Assembly: GCA_049317725.1 (NCBI GenBank) | Contig: JBMOHS010000003.1 | Span: 1-58,030, forward strand | Direction of reading: 5' to 3' | Length of the DNA: 58,030 nt | From: CAIOZW01 sp049317725 | GTDB lineage: Bacteria; Acidobacteriota; Blastocatellia; RBC074 | Shown here: positions 51,771-58,030 of the stretch, piece by piece | Numbering within the stretch: position 1 is the stretch's first letter | How the letters are laid out: each line of letters starts with the position of its first letter | Translations under genes and position numbers: made by a program | Notes under the pieces: generated by a model | Seen by the model: only the letters and a program-made list of their open reading frames with translations | Told to the model about the DNA's origin: nothing | The model's database searches: none

Positions 51771-53231
51771 ATGGATATTGACATCCGACAACTGTTCCTT
51801 CTTCTGATCGCCATCGCCGTTCCGATGATTCTGATCTGGCGTCGCCAGTCTCGACTTCTGGGGGCTTGGGTCTGTTTCACCTTCTTCGTCCAGATCTTCG
51901 ACACCGTCATTCTGACCAACCTGCCAGCGGGCCGTATTGTTGGGCTGCTCTTTCTGCCCAATGCAGTCCGAACCATTCATCAATGGGCGAGGCTACGGCC
52001 CATTCAGGCGTGGCTGTTCAATTATGGGTGGTTGGTTCTGCTGGGATTGATGTTCGGATTTCTCTGGCCGTGGCCCGACACGACCCTGGCTCGGCCATTC
52101 TCCCTGCAAGCCCCCGGCCGCACCTTGATCTACCTGACACGGACCCTGGCGGATCTCTCCCTGGCGGTCTTTCTCGCCAAGGAGCTGGCGCGCACGCCCT
52201 CCCTGCTCTGGATGGGCCGCTGGCTGGTTGCTGGAGCGACCCTCAGCTCCTTAGCAGGAGTGCTCCAGTTCTTCTTCAATGTCGATCTTTACTACACTTT
52301 GACCGGGCTGGGAGAGCAGGTCGTCTTCATGGGCCGATCGAGGGGGTTGGTCGGAGAACCGCGCGCACTGGGACTCGCCTGCGCCTACGGGAGCATGACA
52401 CTCCTGCTCGGAAGAAGAAACATCACTCCCTACTGGACAGTCCTTCTCTTGATCAATCTGACCGGTCTGTTGTTGACCTACTCGGCCAGCTCACTCGTGC
52501 TTTTCCTGGCTGGAATCTTGGTCGTGCTGCTCTTCTTCTCCAACCAGGAGCGGCTCATCGCGCTGGCGGTGCTCGGCTTCATGTTGACGGTGATCTTGAT
52601 CTCATCGATTCTCCTTCCGGAGCAGTTTGCCTTTGCCGTCGACACTTTGCGGTACCGGTTCGATCCCGAGGTCAAGTTGTCCGGGATTCCTCCAGGGACT
52701 TGGGCACAAGAGATCGCCTATCGACTGGACGTCTTCGACGCAAGCGCCCTGCTCTTCCTGATCGACCAGCCGCTCTACGCCCTCCTCGGGACAGGACCGG
52801 GGCTGGTCACTCTCCCCGCATCCGAACACATCCCCCCCGGTCAGTATAGTTCCATCTGGACAGCGGAGGTAGGCATCAACAGCCCGCCCTACCACGGGCT
52901 GCTGCTTGAGATCGCCAACAGTGGGATGTTGGGCCTTGCCTTGTGGATCTGGCAGGTGCGCCTGTGTCTTCTCTCCTTGCGACGATTGAGCGCCTTCCCC
53001 TCTTTGACGGACCGACGAAGGGAGGAATGGGTCTTTGGATATGCCCTCTTTCTGCTGGGAGCCACTTTCTATTTGATCCAGGTGAGCTACTCCCCGGTCT
53101 GGTCCCTGTTTCTGGCGATCGGCTGGGCCGCAGTCAACTTGTTGGAGAAGCTCGAAGCGTCCTCAGTTGCACCAGAATGGGACCTCTCCCAGGCGAGCAG
53201 TGCTCTTGATCAAGAAAGGGGCCTTCGATGA
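51771..53231 (+). CDS. Wzy-like polysaccharide polymerase / O-antigen ligase-like membrane protein
   Basis: A 486-aa integral membrane protein with about 11-12 hydrophobic spans and a large extracytoplasmic loop at about 285-385 (RYRFDPEVKLSGIPPG... VGINSPPYHGLLLEIANSG). The pattern of a late periplasmic loop containing HGLLLEIANSGMLGL-type sequence is typical of Wzy/WaaL polymerases and ligases. Start taken at ATG 51771; TTG 51765 is in frame inside the repeat. No Shine-Dalgarno is visible because the 10-bp repeats occupy that position. It is coupled to the next gene by ATGA. Confidence 0.8.
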   Translation: MDIDIRQLFLLLIAIAVPMILIWRRQSRLLGAWVCFTFFVQIFDTVILTNLPAGRIVGLLFLPNAVRTIHQWARLRPIQAWLFNYGWLVLLGLMFGFLWPWPDTTLARPFSLQAPGRTLIYLTRTLADLSLAVFLAKELARTPSLLWMGRWLVAGATLSSLAGVLQFFFNVDLYYTLTGLGEQVVFMGRSRGLVGEPRALGLACAYGSMTLLLGRRNITPYWTVLLLINLTGLLLTYSASSLVLFLAGILVVLLFFSNQERLIALAVLGFMLTVILISSILLPEQFAFAVDTLRYRFDPEVKLSGIPPGTWAQEIAYRLDVFDASALLFLIDQPLYALLGTGPGLVTLPASEHIPPGQYSSIWTAEVGINSPPYHGLLLEIANSGMLGLALWIWQVRLCLLSLRRLSAFPSLTDRRREEWVFGYALFLLGATFYLIQVSYSPVWSLFLAIGWAAVNLLEKLEASSVAPEWDLSQASSALDQERGLR

Positions 53232-54061
53232 GTTCGCCAACGCTCTGTTGTGTGATTCCGACTCTCAACAGCGGCCGGACCCTTGCGTTTACGCTGCTCT
53301 CCCTCCAATCCCAGCAGTTGAAGTCGCTGGAGATGGTGGTGGTGGACAGTGGTTCGACCGATGAGACCTTGGCTATTTGTGCCCGCTACGGAGTAACGCA
53401 TCTCTACATTGCTCCAGGGAACATGTACCGGGCCATCAACGCTGGCTTCGCTACCAGTCGGGCTGACTGGTTCTGCTATCTCAACTCGGACGACCTCACC
53501 TATCCGGGAAGCCTCCCAAGGCTCCTGGCCGAGGGGATGGCGACTGAGGCCGATGTCGTCTATGGAGACTGCGATTATCTCGATGCTGCAGGGCGATTTC
53601 TGCATTCCTTCGCCGCGGCGCAGCCAAATGAGCTGTTCTCCTTGTTCCGTTGTCGGCGAATGGGGTTCGCTCAACCCGCCAGCCTCTTCCGGCGCAGCAT
53701 CTTTCTCGAATTGAAGGGCTTCGACGAATCCTACCGGTACCGGGCCGATGCCGACTTCTTTCTTCGGGCACTGGTGGCCGGCAAGCGGTTTACCCGATGC
53801 CCGTCACCGCCCGTTGCCTGCTTCCGCATTCACCAGGGCCAATTCAGCAACCGGGAGCGGGCGGCTGGGGATGACGAAGCGGCGAGGCTCTTCGGGAAGC
53901 CTGAATGTCGGCCTTCCCTCCGGGACTGGAGGGTTGCCGCCGCTTGGCACGGGCGGAATCTTCCCCATTACGTGTTGCGGGTGCTCCGCGCTTCGCTGTT
54001 GAGCCGAGGGCTGCGGCTCCCGAGATCGATTGAACCACCTTCCGCCCCACCAACCTTTTGA
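53228..54061 (+). CDS. GT2-family glycosyltransferase
   Basis: A 277-aa inverting GT-A glycosyltransferase. The N-terminus CCVIPTLNSGRTLAFTLLSLQSQ and VVVDSGSTDET bind the nucleotide sugar; the metal motif is LNSDDLTYPGSL at about 89-100; FDESYRYRADADFFLRAL holds the catalytic-base region. It most resembles TagA/WcaA-type enzymes of polysaccharide synthesis. The 3' end runs into Arg/Leu- and Pro-rich sequence. ATG overlaps the upstream stop by 4 nt. Confidence 0.92.
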   Translation: MSSPTLCCVIPTLNSGRTLAFTLLSLQSQQLKSLEMVVVDSGSTDETLAICARYGVTHLYIAPGNMYRAINAGFATSRADWFCYLNSDDLTYPGSLPRLLAEGMATEADVVYGDCDYLDAAGRFLHSFAAAQPNELFSLFRCRRMGFAQPASLFRRSIFLELKGFDESYRYRADADFFLRALVAGKRFTRCPSPPVACFRIHQGQFSNRERAAGDDEAARLFGKPECRPSLRDWRVAAAWHGRNLPHYVLRVLRASLLSRGLRLPRSIEPPSAPPTF

Positions 54062-54078
54062 TCCGTTCCGGGTGGAGA

Positions 54079-55155
54079 TCAGGGCGACAAGGAGCTTGGG
54101 CCAGTCTGACAGAGGGTCTCATAGAGACCCCGAATCTGGGCGGCGACGGCGGGCCAACGATAGACGGGCGAGAGGGGAGTGCGGTACCGGTCTGGATCTG
54201 CCATGACCTGCTGGATGGCGGCGCGGATTCCTCCCGGCTGATCTGGATCGCAGCGCAGGCAGTGCTCGAAGGGAGACTGCCTGGCGTATGGGTAGTCGCC
54301 CAGGATGACGGGCAGACCGCAGGCCATGGCCTCAAGGGCGGAGAGGCTTTGTGTCTCACTCGACGAGGGGAGACAAAAGACCCGGGCTGCCCGATAGGCA
54401 CTGGCCAGCAGTGGGTCGTTATAGGCGAGCCCCGGGATCCAGTGGAGATGTGTGTGGGCCTTAATCACCGCCGCAAACTCGTCGGCATAGGCCGACTCAG
54501 CCGGACTTGGATGACCGATGAAGACGCCCTGATACGGCAGATCGGCCAACGTCTTGGCAAGCGGCAGAACGTTCTTTCGCGCGAGAATGCCCGCCGTGCA
54601 GAGCACAAAGTCGCTCACCTGATACCGGGAGACAAATGGCTCGGGACCAACATCGCCCATTCCCGGGTCGACTCCATTTGGAATCACGTGAATCTGCTCT
54701 CGAGAGATCCCATACGTCACCCGCACAAACTCCGCTTCCAACTGATTGAGGCAGATCACTGCTGACGCACGCGCGAAGACCTCTCGCTGCTGTCCATAGC
54801 TGGTCGAGAGCCGCAGCGGCGCGACGAGGGAAGTGGCCATGCGCCAGATCGGCCCACGCCACCAGGCTGCTGTTGGCGCACTGCAAACGGCCGAGACGAC
54901 AATGGGCCATCGGCCGCTCACCTGACGACAGAGATCGACGTAGTTCCCCGTCGAACCGAACAGATGGAGGAGGTCAAAACGGTCCGTCTGGTCGAAAGCG
55001 GGCAGCGGCAGCGCCTCCACGCCAAGAGCCTGGAGGGCGTTCGCAGTGCGTAACGCTCGAATCTCCAACCCACCCGGGCTGACGCTCGTGGGAAACATCG
55101 AGACGAGGCGAACTCGAAGCAGTGGAGCTTTGTGAACTGTCACAGAGTCGATCAC
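54079..55155 (-). CDS. GT4-family glycosyltransferase
   Basis: A 358-aa GT-B enzyme. The N-terminal domain includes VRLVSMFPTSVSPGGLEIRALRTANALQALG. The C-terminal domain shows VIPNGVDPGMGDVG, FVLCTAGILARKNVLPLAKTL and AARVFCLPSSSETQSLSALEAMACGLPVILGDYP, typical GT4 motifs with the E-x7-E region. GTG at 55155 was selected: GGGGAGG stands 5 nt upstream, and the frame upstream to 55227 lacks a ribosome site. It is convergent with the GT2 gene (17 nt gap). Confidence 0.9.
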   Translation of the reverse strand: MIDSVTVHKAPLLRVRLVSMFPTSVSPGGLEIRALRTANALQALGVEALPLPAFDQTDRFDLLHLFGSTGNYVDLCRQVSGRWPIVVSAVCSAPTAAWWRGPIWRMATSLVAPLRLSTSYGQQREVFARASAVICLNQLEAEFVRVTYGISREQIHVIPNGVDPGMGDVGPEPFVSRYQVSDFVLCTAGILARKNVLPLAKTLADLPYQGVFIGHPSPAESAYADEFAAVIKAHTHLHWIPGLAYNDPLLASAYRAARVFCLPSSSETQSLSALEAMACGLPVILGDYPYARQSPFEHCLRCDPDQPGGIRAAIQQVMADPDRYRTPLSPVYRWPAVAAQIRGLYETLCQTGPSSLSP

Positions 55156-55391
55156 AACCACCTCCCCATCAGCAATGAGTGGGCCCATTCCAGCGAATTG
55201 TTTGGAGGTAACTACCCATGGCATCAATGAACTTCAAGGGGTCCTATCTTCTTCTCGGTGATCTCTGTGCTCTCTCGTGCAATCATCTCTTCCTCACCGT
55301 GAGCGGTTACGTTTGGAGTATTGTTTTGAATCCCCGGTCAACAGCAGGCATCATCAAAGAGGGCGACAGATGAGCCTGCCACTGCCCCCCC

Positions 55392-56789
55392 TTAACGATT
55401 CGGCCCTTCTTGCTCCCCTAGAAAACGGTCAATGAGCCACCAACCAGGCAGGAGAAAGAAGATCCCGTACCCGAGAACCGTCGCCCACACGGCCCCGGCC
55501 GGGCCCCCCCAGAAAGTCAAGACCAGTTTCAGCCCCAGCGCGACAAGCGAGGCGGTCAAGTAGATCAACAGTTGCCCCCGAATCAACCCCGGTTGATTGA
55601 GGAGGAGCGTTAGGGCACCGCCCACTGCCCCACTGATCGAATAGAGTGCAAAGCCACTCAGCAAGAAGGGAGACGGGAGAAGAGCAGCCCCAACCCACCA
55701 GCGGACCAGCGTCTCTCCACCGACCCAGAGGACAATTCCGGAGAAGGTGCCAAGGATCAGACTGGCCTGAATGGATCGACTCAAGGCCTGCCGGACCCAC
55801 CTCCAATCTTGGCGCGCGAAGGCTTCACCGTAGGCCGGCCAGAGCGGAGAGAGCAGATGCTGGCTGAGAAACCCGAAAAAGAAGAGTCGCTGGACAACCG
55901 AGAAAGAGGCGACCGCCTCAGGACCGTGAAAATAGGCAATAATCAGGGGATCGACCGTCACCCCCAACACCGTCAGCAACTGGAGAAGAAAGTAGACCCC
56001 TCCCAGGCGGAGCAGTCGTCTGGTCACCCCCCGATCGACCCGCTGCCAGGAGGGAAGCAGCCACCGACGCTGCCGGAGGAGGAGGTCGGCGCCCTGTACC
56101 AGCGTGACGATCGCAGGTGGACTCAACATCGCCACGACTAACCAAGGCAGACTCACTTGGCGGTAGACTGCGGCGCCCAGTCCCACGAGCCCGGCCAAGG
56201 TCCCGCCCATCTGCCAAAGACTATGTCGTCCTCCCTCTTGATACCCCACCCGGATGCGCTCGATGAGGTTGAGGGGGAGCGACAAGAGAAAGAAGAACAG
56301 AAAAGCGGCCAGCGTCGGGGTCACCTCGGCCATCGCCTCAGTGGTCCTGATCTGAAAAAGCTCCGGCCAGGAGATCCAACTCCCCAAGAACCAGCCGAGG
56401 CAGCCGAGAAGCGATGCGGCGACCACCATCAGAAAGAAGGCGCTACTGACCAACTGGGCGGCCTCTTCGCGATCTTCGCGCCCATTGGCCTTGGCCAGGG
56501 AGGTGACAAGTCCATTGCCAATTCCCAAGTCCATAAAATGTAACGAAGCAATCAGCGAGCTGAGACTGACCCATAGTCCATAGCGCTCAACGCCAAGATG
56601 GCGCAGCGTCAAGGGAACGGAGATGAGCAGCGAGAGGGCATGCAGCCCTCTCGACATCAACGCCCCCCCACCGGCGAGCAGGGCTCGGCGATAACGATCC
56701 TGGGATCGCTGGTCCTGTATCGGGGAGTCCTGGGATTCCCCCCGCCGCAGCCACCCCGCCGTTCTTCCGGCCCACTCCCCCCGGTTCAT
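55392..56789 (-). CDS. polysaccharide flippase, Wzx/MATE-like
   Basis: A 465-aa membrane protein with about 12-14 hydrophobic spans, fitting the MOP-superfamily flippases that move lipid-linked glycans across the inner membrane. The opening LLAGGGALMSRGLHALSLLISVPLTLRHLGVERYGLWVSLSSLIA matches the family start, after a 35-residue Arg/Gln-rich cytoplasmic leader. ATG at 56789 has GGGAAGGA upstream; an ATG seven codons earlier has no ribosome site. It lies 46 nt downstream of the ligase-like gene, in the same direction. Confidence 0.88.
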   Translation of the reverse strand: MNRGEWAGRTAGWLRRGESQDSPIQDQRSQDRYRRALLAGGGALMSRGLHALSLLISVPLTLRHLGVERYGLWVSLSSLIASLHFMDLGIGNGLVTSLAKANGREDREEAAQLVSSAFFLMVVAASLLGCLGWFLGSWISWPELFQIRTTEAMAEVTPTLAAFLFFFLLSLPLNLIERIRVGYQEGGRHSLWQMGGTLAGLVGLGAAVYRQVSLPWLVVAMLSPPAIVTLVQGADLLLRQRRWLLPSWQRVDRGVTRRLLRLGGVYFLLQLLTVLGVTVDPLIIAYFHGPEAVASFSVVQRLFFFGFLSQHLLSPLWPAYGEAFARQDWRWVRQALSRSIQASLILGTFSGIVLWVGGETLVRWWVGAALLPSPFLLSGFALYSISGAVGGALTLLLNQPGLIRGQLLIYLTASLVALGLKLVLTFWGGPAGAVWATVLGYGIFFLLPGWWLIDRFLGEQEGPNR

Positions 56790-56835
56790 CGTCCTTCCCT
56801 GACCTTCCATCTATCTGACGTCTCGCGAGGTTTGT

Positions 56836-58030
56836 TCACGACAAGCCTTCCTCGGCAGGCGTGATCATGGCCGTTATCAGCAGAAAGAGCAGCGCATTGG
56901 AGGGGATCTGAAGGTTGAAATCGACCCAACTGTGGAGTGCCAGCCCCACCAGTGCGATCCACGCTCCGTAGAAGATCGCCGGATCCCCCCGGCCCACCGT
57001 GGCCATCTGTCTGACCTGAGCCCGCCACAAATGGACAGCGAGGATGAGAAAAGCGAGCAGGAGTCCTCCCCCGATCATCCCCGTCTCCACCAGCAGATGG
57101 AGATAGTCGTTGTGAACCTCCTCGACCCGTTCGAGTTGCGCCGATGAGCTGCCATACCTTGGATAGACGCTGGGAAATGCCCCTACTCCGACTCCTGTCA
57201 GCGGGTGGTCCAGCAGGATCCGCCAAGCAGCCTTCCAGTAGGCCAGCCGCGTCACTACCGAATAGTCTCGTGCTCCCTGCTCGAAGGTCGCGAGCCTCGT
57301 CAGCAACGACTGCGAGCCGATCCACCAGCTGAGCACAACGACCGCTCCCGCTCCAATCAAGAGGGTCCATCCTTGCCGTCCGCGGGGGCCACCCCGGGAT
57401 CGACCGGCGTGGCGCCGCCAGGGTTGCCTCATCAGCAAGATCCCGAAGAGCAAGAGCTGTCCCCCCATCGCCAGGAGCCCTCCGCGTGAGATGGAGAGAA
57501 TTCCCGCAACCAGCAACACAAGGGTCGACAGACGAAAGAGCACTCGTGAATCGCTCCTCTGCTCCCGAAGGAAGAGGAGGCTCGCCAAAGGCAGCGGAAA
57601 GAGCAGCTCGACGAACCCCGCAAAATGGTTGTAATTCGCAAAGGGACCGAAGGGGGCGACATAGTCCGAGACGGGACGGATCCAGTAGAGGGTGCGCGGG
57701 GAGGTCAGCCGTTGCAGAATGGCCAAGCAAGCGACCACTAACCCAAATGCCGCCAGCACTTGGACGGTCATTCGTCGCCGCGACGAGGTTCGCAGAACCT
57801 GCAATGCCGCGCTGAAATAGAGGTTGAACGAGAAGAGCTTGAAGGCGGCCGCCCGGGTCAGATGGGGCGCTTCGGAGATGGTGACCAATCGCAACTGCTC
57901 CATCGACAATCCCTCGGGTGGAACAGTGCCCGTCGCGCCGACCTCACCCGTCAACGGGAGCATCTGACAAACTGCACAGAGCAGCCATCCCCAGAGCGGG
58001 AGCGCCAACCACTGGCGCGACCACTCGAAG
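56836..58030 (-). CDS. O-antigen ligase-like membrane protein (5' end outside window)
   Basis: At least 398 codons, open to the window edge, so the N-terminus is missing or only just inside (a TTG near 58008 is possible). It has about 9-10 hydrophobic spans and the WaaL/Wzy loop ARDYSVVTRLAYWKAAWRILLDHPLTGVGVGAFPSVYPRYG followed by EEVHNDYLHLLVETGMIGG, the hallmark His-Asn-Asp-Tyr region of O-antigen ligases and polymerases. Likely joins a finished glycan to a lipid or protein acceptor. Confidence 0.9.
   Translation of the reverse strand, partial: FEWSRQWLALPLWGWLLCAVCQMLPLTGEVGATGTVPPEGLSMEQLRLVTISEAPHLTRAAAFKLFSFNLYFSAALQVLRTSSRRRMTVQVLAAFGLVVACLAILQRLTSPRTLYWIRPVSDYVAPFGPFANYNHFAGFVELLFPLPLASLLFLREQRSDSRVLFRLSTLVLLVAGILSISRGGLLAMGGQLLLFGILLMRQPWRRHAGRSRGGPRGRQGWTLLIGAGAVVVLSWWIGSQSLLTRLATFEQGARDYSVVTRLAYWKAAWRILLDHPLTGVGVGAFPSVYPRYGSSSAQLERVEEVHNDYLHLLVETGMIGGGLLLAFLILAVHLWRAQVRQMATVGRGDPAIFYGAWIALVGLALHSWVDFNLQIPSNALLFLLITAMITPAEEGLS

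Overview
The window reads as bacterial chromosome, moderately GC-rich, from a diderm with lipid A and an outer membrane. The best guess is an Acidobacteriota member. This is inferred from two very large Oar-type TonB-dependent receptors with carboxypeptidase-regulatory-like N-termini, LpxI in place of LpxH, a CIRCE-controlled groESL operon, ClpC rather than ClpA, and the overall gene mix. No rRNA, tRNA, insertion sequence, prophage or CRISPR array was seen.

Region 1 (1-8.8 kb, minus strand) is the classic envelope-biogenesis operon bamA, ompH/skp, ompH/skp, lpxD, fabZ, lpxA, lpxI. A candidate promoter lies about 640 nt upstream of bamA, and a terminator-like hairpin sits between the second skp and lpxD. 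Region 2 (8.8-20.8 kb) is housekeeping and stress: clpC, a LolD-type ATPase translationally coupled to an unknown membrane-anchored protein, sixA, a DsbA-like thioredoxin tail-to-tail with a VKOR, a nucleotidyltransferase-fold protein tail-to-tail with an FHA-like/transmembrane/trypsin-like protease, a glycerophosphodiesterase and a Bcp peroxiredoxin. Region 3 (21-28.8 kb, minus strand) holds the first Oar-like receptor with a strong intrinsic terminator, groES-groEL behind a sigma-70 promoter overlapping a CIRCE operator, and purC followed by a small Fis-type helix-turn-helix protein.

Region 4 (29.5-39.1 kb, plus strand) is the most unusual. It contains a CocE/X-Pro-peptidase-family hydrolase, a second Oar-like receptor, a SelA-like PLP enzyme with a twin-arginine signal, an LctP-family permease, and an RraA/HMG-aldolase-like protein with a signal peptide or anchor. 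I infer a possible outer-membrane uptake plus periplasmic lyase/aldolase pathway delivering a small 2-hydroxy or 2-keto acid to the LctP permease. The substrate is unknown and I know of no described pathway of this form.

Region 5 (39.5-50.3 kb) has an orphan OmpR-type response regulator, a class A PBP (PBP1A) with a probably leaderless mRNA, an NTF2-like secreted protein, the phoH-ybeY-corC-era-prmA-rsmE operon, and msrA, also apparently leaderless. Region 6 (50.3-58.0 kb) is a polysaccharide assembly locus: two GT4 and one GT2 glycosyltransferases, a Wzy-like polymerase, a Wzx-like flippase, and an O-antigen-ligase-like protein cut by the window end. Starts were re-chosen from Shine-Dalgarno context and family length, so several coding regions are shorter than the longest open frame.
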